From positions 12,559,579 through 12,623,578 of the forward strand of contig NC_054865.1 of the NCBI RefSeq assembly GCF_018320785.1: DNA of 64,000 nt, given 5' to 3'. Made by a program: the position numbers and the translations under genes. This document shows, in pieces, positions 50,591-61,327 of this stretch; the stretch's first letter is position 1; each line of letters begins with the position of its first letter. The DNA comes from Cheilinus undulatus (lineage: Eukaryota > Chordata > Actinopteri > Labriformes > Labridae). Under the pieces are notes generated by a model. It had not been told where the DNA came from. It saw only the letters and a list, made by a program, of their open reading frames with translations, and ran no database searches.

Positions 50591-50596
50591 TTTATT
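50591..50596 (-). terminator. AATAAA polyadenylation signal of cplx3
   Basis: TTTATT on the plus strand, that is AATAAA on the minus strand, 315 bases past the cplx3 stop; the first such signal downstream. Confidence 0.55.
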
Positions 50597-50911
50597 TAAC
50601 TTTTACTGTAATTGTATTGAAGTTTCAAAAGGTGGTTCAAGGTGGCTAATTTCTATGAATGACATTCAAACTGTTGGGATATCTGAGGGTCACCTGAAAG
50701 GTCCATATTCTCAGTTCCAGTAAGTGAAACATGACTCTGATTTGATGTTTTTTTCTGCAGCTCCTGTCTCCCTTTGCACAGCTCCAAAAACTGTCATTAC
50801 GCGGCTCTGCCATCTGACATTCCACCCAAGCACTGAGAATATTTTTTACCCCCAGAGCAGCTCTGCCTTTGAAAAATATTTGTACAAGTCAAACTCTAAT
50901 CTTGTGGGAGA

Positions 50912-51136
50912 TCACATGAGACTGCAATTCTCCGTCTGCTTTTTGAGGTCTTCCAGTGTGGCTTGCGCTTTGTCTTTCAGCTGGTCGATGTCCACGTTCT
51001 GGATGTTGGACAGCTGGCCCAGCACCGACTGCTTGTGCGTCTCCTCCTGGTTGTCCTCAGCGATCATCTTGGCCAACTCTGTGGGCAACACCACGTCATC
51101 CCCCGCCTGCTGGATCTGGGTCTCATCCAGCTCATT
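50912..51136 (-). CDS. cplx3: cplx3 exon 3 (C-terminus with CAAX box)
   Basis: 74 codons and stop, from [18 protein letters not shown] to TENCSLM. The frame continues open upstream to 51265, but that part is intron: the acceptor at 51137-51138 joins exactly to RLPK of exon 2. Confidence 0.93.
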   Translation of the reverse strand, partial: NELDETQIQQAGDDVVLPTELAKMIAEDNQEETHKQSVLGQLSNIQNVDIDQLKDKAQATLEDLKKQTENCSLM

Positions 51137-54100
51137 CTGATGCAGGCATGTCCACACAGACACACCCATCAGGACAGGAGGAAAGAGGACAAAGAAACTT
51201 AGCACAATCTGACTGCATTTTATAGAAATAAAGAGCTGAGCTAAAGGCCAGTGTTGCTTTTCCACAGTGAGTAAACGTACTCATCTTTAATGTTTACATC
51301 AGAGCTGGATCTGTTTACCTTTGGTAGTCTGTACTTGTCCCGGAAGTGACTTCTAACTGTGGCTCGCTCTGCTTTCTTCTGAGCAAAACTGGCTTCTCGT
51401 TCTTGTCTGCAAGAGAGGAGAAAAAGTTTGCTCAGAGGTGAAGAATATGCAAATCAATCAGTGCTGAAAAAAAAAAAAACCCTGCAGAACTCCAAATAAC
51501 TGCAGTTCCCCAAGTGCCCACTTGAGGCTGTTTGCAAAAGCAAGGAAGCCCTATTAGGTTTCATATTAGGATGCCTGTTTTAAAAGTAGAAATATACATG
51601 TTTATAGCCACATTCAACAAGTTAATTCACTACCAATCACACATCTTCATTAGTATATTTTTCCAGAGGGGTGAATTTTCTTATTACTTAGCTGTTTTGA
51701 TTCACTTAAGCCTTGAAATTACTCATAAATGTAGAAAATTACCGTAATAACTTGTGCAAGTGGCACGCTTTCATGATCTATTTTTGAACCATAACAGTTG
51801 TGGGCAACTGGTGGCTTGTGGGCCACATGCCACCCTCCCTCTCACTCATCGTGGCCCTCAAATTAATTTCAAACATTTCTGAATTGTAAAAATGAGAAAA
51901 CACAATACAGTCTGCCATGGAAGCATGAAAAATAGAAACGTTACTACAGTTATCTTTCAGAACTGGTATAAACTGGTAAGAAATAAGAGATGTAAATAAA
52001 AATACACTCAAATAACTATTAACTGCTCTATAAAGCATTTAAATGAGCTTAAATTCTGTGTTAATCTGATTAAATTAAACATAAATATTTGTATTTACAT
52101 AATGAAAATGATACATTTGTTCGTTTTGGTAAATTTAAAGTTATAATAACTGTCCAATTGAGAGTATGCAAAGTTCGTAACAACCTGGCCCTCTAGCAGT
52201 GAGATTAAAAATAATGTGGTCCTCTCAATAATCAAAGTTGACCATCCCTGATCTATAAAGTGGGCTTTGTCATATAAACCAGTGTGACTAATATACTGGA
52301 ACAAAATCAGGAGACATGCCTCGTCATTACTGCAAGTACAGCCGTCACTATCACTGTGTACGCTCAAACATGCCATTTTGATTCAAACCAGGCTGGACTT
52401 GACACTTTTTAACAGCTTTTCTCCCTCATTAAAGAGAAAGTGGTATAATGTTAAGTTAATAAATGTCATGGAGTGCTGATTTGATTGGAAAGACTCAACA
52501 ATTAAAGACAACAAGGAACCAGGCGAGGGTGGCTGTCTGGCTTGCAGGAGGTCATGATGGACACGAGTAATCAAATACTTATGGCCGTCATTATTAGAGT
52601 TATGTTTCATGAATTGGGCACTGCACACACGCTATTTTAGACAAGGGATTCTCAAACTTTTCAGCCTGCAAAATAAAGGTGCCAGAGACCAGGGATGCCC
52701 CCTGCACCTGAACGTGGTTGAAGCATTACTTTGATTTCAGCATAAATCTCACCAAATGAACTAATTTTATGTATATATTTCTATAAAGATTGGTAAAATA
52801 AACAATTTGAAAATCATTTTAAAATATTCCTTGTTTTTTGGAAGGTATCTGGCAACCCCCTCTCAGTGTCTCATGACCCCCAAGGGGATCCTGACCCCCA
52901 TGCTGAGAACCACTGTATTAGACTGCGGCATTTCGACTTATTTAGAGTGAAATGTGTGATTGAACTTTCTGGGTTCATCAAAGATGAAAGAAGAAATAAG
53001 TAAATAATTGACAATGCACAGAGGTTTAACTTCTGCAGCCATGGTTTTGGCTGTATTAGCACAGAGCTACAGAGACTCTCAAAGGACACATTATCCAAAA
53101 GTTGAGCAGCACCAGTTAGCAGACATTGCTTGTTACAAAACTAGATCAGAAATGATCAGCCTGCCAATCCAGCAAAACTGAAGCCTGGAGATACTCAAGT
53201 TACATCTGGTGGAGGGAGAAGGCTTCTGCAACCAGGCAGTGTTTGTTTAAAAGTCCCCATCTTGGCTAACAGCAGCTACTCAAGTGGAACAGATGTAGCA
53301 GGAAAGAACAGGCAAACTGAGCGTTGACAACATAGTAGTGACTGTTGCTCTTCCCATTAAGTTATGTGTTACTGCTGGCTGTTTTGTCTTGAAGGGGGAT
53401 TTTAACTCAGAGTAGAAGTAGTTGTCTCGTTCAAGCTACTGAGCTTCATGTTGATTTTTTCTTTGATTTAATGTTGTTTAGGCACAACTAATAACCTCCA
53501 GTTAGGGTATCATTTCTTATTGTTTATCTAAAATGCTGATGAGCAGTGCTATACAGAAAGAATAGTGGGTCACTGGCAGGTTCATGTGCAATGTCTTTTT
53601 TTATGGTAAACATGATTGGAGTGCTCATTTGTATAAAGTTGTGCAAGTACTCGAGTTCTGAAATTCCCATGAAATCCCATCCCTAGCAGGCGGTGTATCA
53701 TTCTTCACAACTATCACTGCTAGCCGAAGGCTCAACTACACAAACATTGCATGTTATGGACTTTGATGGTTGCAATGGAAACTGTCATATACTGGAGGGA
53801 AGTTAAATCTTTTTTATCTGGAAGACCCCAAAACAGACTGTGTCTTATACGCCAGTACTACTAATGTTCTGGATGTTACAGGTAGGTGCATGGCTGATTT
53901 TAATAACTGGCAGGCACATTGTAGCTGTTATTAGAAGCCTTTAGGCCTGCCCAACTCCAGCTCTTTGCCTGTTTCTAATCAGAGCCTAAGTAGTTGCTTG
54001 GATGACAGCCATCATTAGACTTAAAAAGTTCACTTCCGAAACCAAGGGATGATGTCAATACAGCTAAGTCCATGGTTTATGCAAGGTTTCATATGAAAAT

Positions 54101-57100
54101 AATAGATTAATTTTATTTGAAAAGCATTTCAAACAACTCCTCCTTCTTTTTTTACTTGTTTGAAGCTTTTGAATAGTAGTGCTAACTCCTTGTGTCACGT
54201 TTATGTGAGAGAATTTCCCCAAATAGTTCAAAACAACCCCATCATCCATCATCCCCATTGTTTGGCTTCAAAAGTGCACTTCAGAAATGGAATGGTGATG
54301 TCACTGAAGCTAGGTCCATGCTTACACAGAGTTAGATATAAAATGATGTAGCTGTAGATCAGCTTAGTCTGAAAAACAGTCTCTCAGTATGTGTCACCTT
54401 TTTTACATGTTGGAAGATTTTAAAACAAAGCTGACTCCCATCATCACATTGATATAGAAGATTTCCCTGAACAGTTACAAACAACCCCCTCCATTTATAT
54501 GAATAAATTAATAAAATCAATATTTATTGTCAACTAATTTTGTTGAATTTCTTCTTCATAAAGAAACTTTGAACCTTGGAGGCCTTTGAGCCTAGCCTGA
54601 CCCCCTCTTTTTGCTAACTACAGTGTGAGGAGCCAGCAGAAGGCGGAGCAGCAGCGGCAGCGATGCCAAAGAAGAGGGGAAGTGAAGCAGGAAGAGATGC
54701 CCTGCTTATGTTTAACAGCCCCAGAAGCAGCTTCCTGCCAATCCTGCATGCCTTTGAGTGTTTTTTTTCTCTTGCTCTTGGGATGTGGACTACTGGAGGT
54801 AACCTACTAACTGCTCTCACTACCACTCCCCCACTTTCACAGCTGTCAGACCATCAGATTTATCCTGAATTTACCTCCGTTAAGATGTGCAGCATTGCTG
54901 TTTGCCTCTTCAGATGCATTCGAATGTCTGAAATCTGGACTAATTTCACCTTTTATGGCTGAAAAATATCATTAAAGCTGCATCTTTGCAGAAGTGACAG
55001 TTTTAGGCAAACTACAAACACAAATTAGAGGTGACACTCAAAGTTTGTAATTGCCTGGAGTCTAGCTTTGCAAACAAGGATTGGTTTGGGGCATTTCCTA
55101 AAAATATACACATCAGCTTTTGGGGATGTGTCTGTAAGCGTGTTGTCATTTTTATCCCCTGGACAATCCAGCCTGCAGTATGCACTGCCTCCAGCAGAGG
55201 GCAGGCATCAGGCTGCTGTGCTCTCTCCACTCAACATCACTGGAATATTTATGGCTTCAGTCTACTTCATAATGGCCCTTGTAAATAGTTGCAGAAATGC
55301 TTCTAACATCATGAGTCAACAACGTGATTTAATGCTTAACAAACTAAAGGCCACATTTAACGGAGCCAGTGAAATATGGTTGGTGCTTAAAACAAAATAA
55401 CCATGATAGATGATGCATTTCAAAGCAACATTGTGCCTAAAGAGATCAAATCAGCAGTGTAATCTAAAGTCAGAGGGACATCGGGCGACCACGGGCGTGT
55501 TTTACAAAGTGTTTGCACCCAATGTGTCAGAGGAAGGTCGTTTTATCAGGAGATCCAACATTCAGGGGGCTGTCCACGCGAGCCTGAGTTCACTTTAAAT
55601 TAACATGAGTGGACCAGACACCAAATGGCACACAGACCCATGCAGCGCTCACTTGCAGCCAATAAGCAGAGCTGTGTGTCTTCCCCTCTCAAGGGCATCA
55701 GATGACCAGGGATGTCACTGTGGCCTGGCTGCTGAGGGTGATAAAATGTCTACATGTGACATGTCAGAGAGAGAAATCCCAGCCCCCGCTCCAACCTTAT
55801 TCCGCTTTAATGTGAGCAGGAAGGCCTTCTCAGTGATATATGCTCATGTTTAGTGCCTCTGACTAATATTTCACCACCACTGAAGGTCACATTATAGAGG
55901 CAGAGCGCTGAGCATCTGAACATGCTTCTGTTGGATGAGATGAGCGTTAATACTGCCAGAATTAGGACTTCACCTCCCACTTGTGCCTAAAGTGTCTGCA
56001 GATGTCATCGAATTGTTCGTCTGGAGTGGTTTTGCTTATGGAAATGAGCCATAGATGGAAAATGGGATAAACGCCTTTATGATAAGTGCATATTCCTGAA
56101 AAGACCACATTACTCCGCCTACAGACTACTAATGTGTACAATTACGATCTGCTACTTTCCTAAAACTCTGTTTTAAAGCCTTTATTCCACATTATTAATC
56201 TTTTGTATCCCTTTCAAAGGCTCATATGGGATGTTGAGCTCCAAGGGAACATCACACTAATCAGTAGTGAGTTTCTGTCTTCTGGGTGAACTCTTGTTTG
56301 TCAGATGACCTTGCTGTTACCTTGTATTGTCCTCCAGTGGCTTGGGGAGATAGCAACCATGGCAAATGTTTAAATTAGTGAGAAATTAATATTAAAAGGA
56401 TGCAACTTTGGGAGTGAGGCAAAGACAAAGATGGCAACGATGGAAGAAAACTTGAGGAAACAATGGAAATACACATCAGATGTGTTCTAAAGATGTAGAA
56501 AATATCTCCTCCAGAATAAACTGGAGATATGATGGAGTCCAAAGCATTCAAAATTCAATTATTAATATTTTCATGCAGCAACACATTACTATCATGGGAA
56601 TTTTTATGCAACATGGAGTATTTTCCATGACATCATATGGGTTAATGCTATTTTCCCCACTGAAATCACCCAAATTAAGCCACTTAATTGAGACTTTCTT
56701 ACTCATTACTCGGTCCCACGCACATCTATAGACACATGTTTCGCCTCAGGCATGAACTCTGCACACATCTCCATGAACGAACGATTCCAGGAATCCCAAA
56801 TTGAAATCGGAGCTGCACACTTTGGAGAAGCGGAGACGCACAGAGCTCCCTGGGCGAGAGGAGCAGCTGTGAGAGGAGCGCTCGTGTTATAGCACTGATG
56901 CGTAAAATAGCGCACGGCGCACTGGGAGCGCTCAGCTCTTTACACACGAAAACGCGCTCTTCAATCATGCCATGTCTCCGCTATTCTACCAGCAACTACA
57001 ACAACCTTTTAGTACAACTTTACAAGAAAAAGCGTCAATTAATGCCTTACTTTTCCTCCTCTAACTGTTGCTGATACTGCTCGAATTCCTCTTGAGTCAT

Positions 57101-57208
57101 CCCCTGCGCCGCCGCTTCTGATTTCTCTCCTTCAGGTTTCTCCTCCGTCAGTCCGCCTGTCAGGTTCTTCAGCTGTCCCCCCACCATGTGTTTCACCATG
57201 AAAGCCAT
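50912..57208 (-). CDS. cplx3: complexin-3 (three exons, complete)
   Basis: Complexin-3 binds the assembled SNARE complex and regulates vesicle fusion, mainly at retinal ribbon synapses. Exons 57051-57208, 51319-51406 and 50912-51136 join in frame (phases 2 and 0) into 156 residues; human CPLX3 has 158. The N-terminus [19 protein letters not shown] is diagnostic of complexin-3. The accessory/central helix reads [39 protein letters not shown] and [19 protein letters not shown]. The tail [20 protein letters not shown] ends in a CAAX box, which in complexins 3 and 4 is farnesylated for membrane attachment; the terminal methionine suits farnesyltransferase. Intron 1 is 5.6 kb and intron 2 is 182 bases. 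The gene converges on ulk3 as in human. Which duplicate (3a or 3b) is not resolved. Confidence 0.95.
51319..51406 (-). CDS. cplx3: cplx3 exon 2 (SNARE-binding helix)
   Basis: One base completing a lysine codon, then 29 codons ([29 protein letters not shown]). Acceptor CTCTTGCAG, donor GTAAAC. Holds the central helix that contacts the SNARE bundle; the RxxxRxxY pattern of the family is present. Confidence 0.94.
51795..52250. mobile_element. hAT-type MITE in cplx3 intron 1
   Basis: Left end CAGTTGTGGGCAACTGGTGG, right end AAAGTTGACCATCCCTG, imperfect inverses. Flanks AACCATAA and ATCTATAA agree at 6 of 8. GTGGGCCACATGCCACCC inside is typical of an abundant fish hAT family. Confidence 0.7.
52643..52915. 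mobile_element. hAT-type MITE in cplx3 intron 1
   Basis: Left end AAGGGATTCTCAAACTTTTC, right end CCATGCTGAGAACCACTG. Flanks TTTTAGAC and TATTAGAC agree at 7 of 8. The block CTCAGTGTCTCATGACCCCC near the right end is the inverse of GGTCGTGAGACACTGAG in the larger element at 59066, so both belong to one family. Confidence 0.75.
52916..54026. other. cplx3 intron 1: nothing recognised
   Basis: No bounded repeat or exon; AT-rich. Confidence 0.45.
54027..54490. repeat. two-unit tandem repeat of about 245 bp
   Basis: First unit from CACTTCCGAAACCAAGGGAT at 54031 to AAAACAACCCC at 54239. Second from CACTTCAGAAATGGAATGG at about 54278 to ACAAACAACCCC at 54488. Shared inner words are GATGTCA, AGTCCATG or GGTCCATG, GTGTCAC and GAATTTCCCC or GATTTCCCTG in the same order. 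Confidence 0.6.
54491..57050. promoter_or_regulatory. cplx3 intron 1, repeat-poor segment (possible regulatory DNA)
   Basis: About 55400-56150 shows no repeat signatures and has moderate GC. A purine-rich segment at 54640-54720 reads as [16 protein letters not shown] on the plus strand, but without convincing splice sites. The regulatory role is a guess from composition and position. Confidence 0.25.
57051..57208 (-). CDS. cplx3: cplx3 exon 1 (N-terminus)
   Basis: 52 codons plus two bases, from ATG at 57208 to LEEE(K). Donor GTAAGG at 57050. No in-frame upstream ATG competes, and the product begins exactly like mammalian complexin-3. Confidence 0.94.
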
Positions 57209-57720
57209 GGCTGCGACGCGGAGAGTCCTCTACTTGATCGGAGAAGAAGTTGAAGGCTTGATGCGCTCTTTGATAGAGCGGTGAAGGCGGATGATAGTCC
57301 GTCAAATTGACGCTCAAAACAGCCGCGTGGAAGTGCAGTGAAAACGCATTTAACTTTAAAACACTGGGCGCGTGAAATTAAACCGTAAAAAAAAAGTCGG
57401 AAATATTCCAACGGCGCGTCGGAAGCTGGCAGTTTCAGCACCACTGGCCGTGGACAGCTCCGCGTCGTGAAGGATGGAGCTCAGTTATGAGTCAACAAGT
57501 TTGGCGCTGAACTCTACCAATCCTGTGACTCCGTCCGCAGCCACCACTCCCTCCACCCAATCCCAGGCATCGCCGGACTGGGTGTGCGCTCGCATGGCGC
57601 GCGTCGGCAGCGTGGGCTGCTCCCGTGATTCGCCGTCTGATTATAACTCATGATGGAGTCAGGCAGGGCTCCGCGAGGGGCAAACAACACGTGACGAGCC
57701 TCAGTGTCTCCTGGCGCTTT
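57209..57720 (-). promoter_or_regulatory. cplx3 5' flank: GC-rich promoter region
   Basis: High local density of CG dinucleotides (GCGACGCGGAGAG, GGCGCGTCGG, CATGGCGCGCGTCGG) just upstream of the start codon, no TATA box. CpG-rich TATA-less character fits a vertebrate gene start. Confidence 0.5.
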
Positions 57721-59065
57721 TTGGTGCCTCTGTCTCTCTCTTGGGGGTCATCTGCGCGCTCGAGCTCACAGTGTGTACACTCACAAAGAGCTTCATAATT
57801 GCAAATTAGTCAAATGGCTGTCTATGACCCACGGCTCGAGATCTGTTTATTGACTTAATCACTTAGAACTGATCTGACTTGCTGCCTTCTGTGTATGATG
57901 GACCAGAAAAGCTCTTATTTGAAATTTGACAGGAGATTAGAATGAAATAAACGCGCGTGTTGTGTGCGTAAGTGAATGCATCTGTACGTGCGTCTCCAAG
58001 CATGGAAATATCCCCCTGCCTCTAACATTCAAGAAGAAGACATGGCATCCTAAAATTAGAAATTTTGTGTCCAGTTGCATCACCATAACATTCTGTAGTG
58101 ACTCATGTGTCTGTAGTACACACAGCTGAGTATATAATATCACTGTCTCACGCTTATTAGCCCTCCTATAGGATTTCCTCAGCAAAGTCTGCTCATGTGT
58201 CTGTGTTTGTGGGTTTGATGGGTTAGGCGGTTTAATAGTTCAACTTCAGTCTTCAGAGGAGATGGTTTATAAAAAGACTGGATGTCACCGTGTGAAGAAG
58301 TGTTCAGCTGTAAAGTCTCACTTCTGAAGAATGTGACCTACATGTGTATGTGAGAGGAATATTTTAAACCCCTCTCTATGTGAGATTCTTGACATCCAAA
58401 GTGTGAAAAAGGAACTTTGATTACAAGTCAACAACTTCAGTCCTGATCCTCGCAGCAGTCTGACACCGAGCCTGGCCTACTTTTTTTTTCGGTCCCTGTG
58501 GATCAGGAGAGACAGAGCTCGTCTTAGTGTCTTTTTTGTCACCAGCTTAGCGAGGCCCTGTTAGCCTGTACCTGGCTCACTTTTAAATCTCTCTCTAACT
58601 TCAAAGCTGCCAGCGCCGGAAAGATTGAAATGTAGCACAGAGAATAAGATCAGGAGTGTAATCTCTGTGAAATTTAATAAGAAGAATGAATTTGCCTAAC
58701 CAGCGTGTTTCTACATCAAGTGATATCTTCTGGATGAAGATGTTGGCACACATGATCTCATAGCTCACTTTTGCAGGGATTTTCTCTGAGCTCTGACTAC
58801 AGGTGATCCAGCAGGTAGACAGCAGGAGGTCTGACATGTATTACACAGCCTAACTCGATGATGGGGTTCCTACGTTTCACTGAAGGAGAATACAACCTTC
58901 ACATGAAGACAGCAGAGCGTCACAGAGCAGCTGTTTCAGCCTGAGACCTGAATGCAGGTTCTGGATCGTAGATGGCACTCCTGATGCCTCAGCAGACCTG
59001 CAGGACCCTTCTTTACTCATTCTGGGCAGGAAGAACTGCTCATTCGTGGTACTGCTGCTCTAGAT
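57721..59065. other. upstream of cplx3: nothing recognised
   Basis: No bounded repeat and no coding-like splice-flanked frame. The expected neighbour in the human order (LMAN1L) is not seen. Confidence 0.45.
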
Positions 59066-60132
59066 CAGTGGTTCTCAACCTTGGGGTCAGGACCCCATCT
59101 GGGGTCGTGAGACACTGAGAGGGGGTCCCCAGATTCCCTAAAAAAACTAAGAATATTTTTTTATTACACAGTTGCCACTTTACACCAATTCTAACCCATT
59201 TTCATCAATTTTCCTTCATTTTAAACACATTTTTGCCATTTAACACCTATTTTTGTCTGTTTTAAACTCTTTCCACCACTTTTTTCTACCTTTTTTTGCC
59301 ACTTTTAAACCAGTTCTTGCCATTTAAGATTAATGTTGCCTCTGTTGACCCATTATTGCCACTATTAACCCCTTTTTACCACTTTTTTACACCATTTTAC
59401 CCACTTTTTACTATCTGATATGCCAGTTTTTGCTAGTTCAACCAATTTCTGCAAATATCTGCCTATTTTCCCTTTCTTAGTTAACATTTTTGCCAGTTTA
59501 TATCAATTTTTCAATTCAATTCAGTTTTTCACCAAATTTCCCCATGTTTTTGCCAATTTAAAGCCTTTTCAGTTGAACTCCCTTTTACCACTATTTATGC
59601 CATTTTTTCCACTTTCACCCATTTTTGCCATTGATTTTTTTTTTTTTTTTTGGCAATTTTTAAATTGTTGCCACTTCTAACCCATTTCTGCTTCTTTTAA
59701 AATCCATTTTCACCACTTTTCCACATTTTTTGCCATTTTTTTTTTAGCCATTTAAGCATTTTTTAACCCATTTTAATTTATTTTTTTGCAACTAAAGGGA
59801 TCCACATTTTTAAGAAGGCTATTTACTACACAAATAATGAAAAAGATATTTATTTCTTTGATCAGCATGATTATTTCATCAGGTCAGATATAAATTATGG
59901 TTATCACAACTTAACTTTATAATGGATCATGATTTTGCTGACCTCCATGGGCCCCCAGTTTGGCTGGGCACCTGAAAGCTCTCCCATTTACCCCCCTTAT
60001 GGGTGACCTTGTCTGCAGATGACTATCTTGAAAGTGCATGGCTTGTTGTTCCACCTTCAAGTACAGTGGAGGTCCCCGGTCCGTGGCACTTCTATTTTGG
60101 GGGTCGCAGGCTGAAAAGGTTGAGAACCCCTG
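59066..60132. mobile_element. non-autonomous hAT-type element carrying the degenerate-array repeat (copy 3)
   Basis: Left end CAGTGGTTCTCAACCTT and right end AAGGTTGAGAACCCCTG match as inverted repeats at 16 of 17. Flanks CTCTAGAT (59058-59065) and CTCCAGAT (60133-60140) form an 8-bp target duplication with one mismatch. Inside, 59170-59790 is an array of TTTTTGCCACTTTTAACCC-like units, then TGACCTCCATGGGCCCCCAG, GAAAGCTCTCCCATTTACC and CCCTTATGGGTGACC. 1067 bp in total, no transposase. Confidence 0.88.
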
Positions 60133-60688
60133 CTCCAGATAATCATTGGTGGTGGACGGATGTTGGAAAAAAGGTCATTCAGATGCCTGTCAGCCCAAAT
60201 GTAGCTTAGTCTATGAGGTAGACATACATGGCTCACTCTAGAGGCTGCATATCTGCTCTTCAGTGTGATTCAAATGCAGTGATGGTGACAAGACAGCTGA
60301 GCTGCTAAGGCATTCAGGCAGAAGTGCCAATTAAGACAGTGCTGTCAAATGTTACCTACTCAGGATGTTCTCAGCTGGCCGACTGAACTATTAAACACTG
60401 CCACACTTCCTAATCAGCTCAAGAATAACTAGTCGGTTCTAGGGGAGCTCACACTGCTCACTCACTGAGTGTGAATCAATCAGTGCAGTGCCAGGTGTGA
60501 TAACCCCTGATTGAGACCAGGTGTGACAAGCTAATATAGACTCTTGGGTTAAAGCGCTGCATACTGACTCATTATCTCACCATCAGAGATAGTGAGAACG
60601 TCTCCTTGTGGTTTCCTGTGTGGTTTAGTAAGTGTGAGAGTCTGCTTTAGTACTTCTGGAACTTTTCTATCTGAATTTTTAAGAGGCT

Positions 60689-61327
60689 TCTGGCTGCAGA
60701 CCTCTATGGCTGAATTTTGGACTCATCTGTTGCAGACCTCTACAATGGGGCGCTCTCAACTGTGGGGCAGGAAGTGATGTACATTACACTTGTTGAGTTT
60801 TTCCTTAGTTGTGTTGTGTGTTATCTTTAATCTTATTCCTCCCCCCTTTACCCTAACCCTAACCTTTAGGGTTCCGGTACCTAACCCTAACCCCCTTTGG
60901 GTTTTTGTTTAGTTTGTGGTCTTTTATTTTTAATCTTATTCCCTCCCCCTTAGCCTTACCCTAACTTTTAGGGTCCTGGTGCCTAACCTTAACCCCTTTT
61001 TGGGTTTTTGTTTAGTTTGTGGTGTGTTATTTTTAATTCTATCCCCTCCCTGTTCGCCCAACCCTAACCTTTAGGGTTGGGGTGCCTAACCCTAACCGTC
61101 GGTGGGTTTTCTTTACTTTGTGGTGTTTGAAATTTAAATTTATCTCCCTCAGTAAATTTTAATTCATAAAATTCTGCTGTTGGGCAAAGTAGCCACCTAC
61201 AGTAACCTCTGACACACAGCAGAAAATATGCATCATTGAGTATGGCATTCTGGTTCCGGCCCAGGTTATGTACGTCATTTCTTACCCACACAGGTGAGGT
61301 CGCCCACTGTAGAGGTCTGCAGCCAGA
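60689..61327. repeat. inverted repeats enclosing a telomere-like minisatellite
   Basis: TCTGGCTGCAGACCTCTA at 60689-60706 is exactly inverted at 61310-61327. A second left arm at 60732 (GCAGACCTCTACAATGGGGC) pairs with the same right arm for about 55 imperfect bases, including GTACAT. Between them about three units of roughly 100 bp (60820-61125) repeat CTAACC(C/T)...TTTAGGGT...CCTAACCCTAACC...GGGTTTTTGTTTAGTTTGTGG. Likely a non-autonomous DNA transposon; no target duplication found. Confidence 0.65.

Noticed and set aside
51137..51265. Upstream extension of cplx3 exon 3 in the same frame
   Set aside because: It is intron 2: the acceptor at 51137-51138 joins perfectly to the RLPK end of exon 2.
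54625..54810. Plus-strand exon [16 protein letters not shown] in cplx3 intron 1
   Set aside because: The purine-rich run gives a coiled-coil-like translation, but the frame soon becomes a Cys/Leu-rich stretch without domain character, and the splice sites are not convincing.
60849..61100. Chromosome end or telomere fusion
   Set aside because: Only a few CCCTAA units occur per 100-bp repeat, both strand senses are mixed within each unit, and ordinary sequence continues on both sides.
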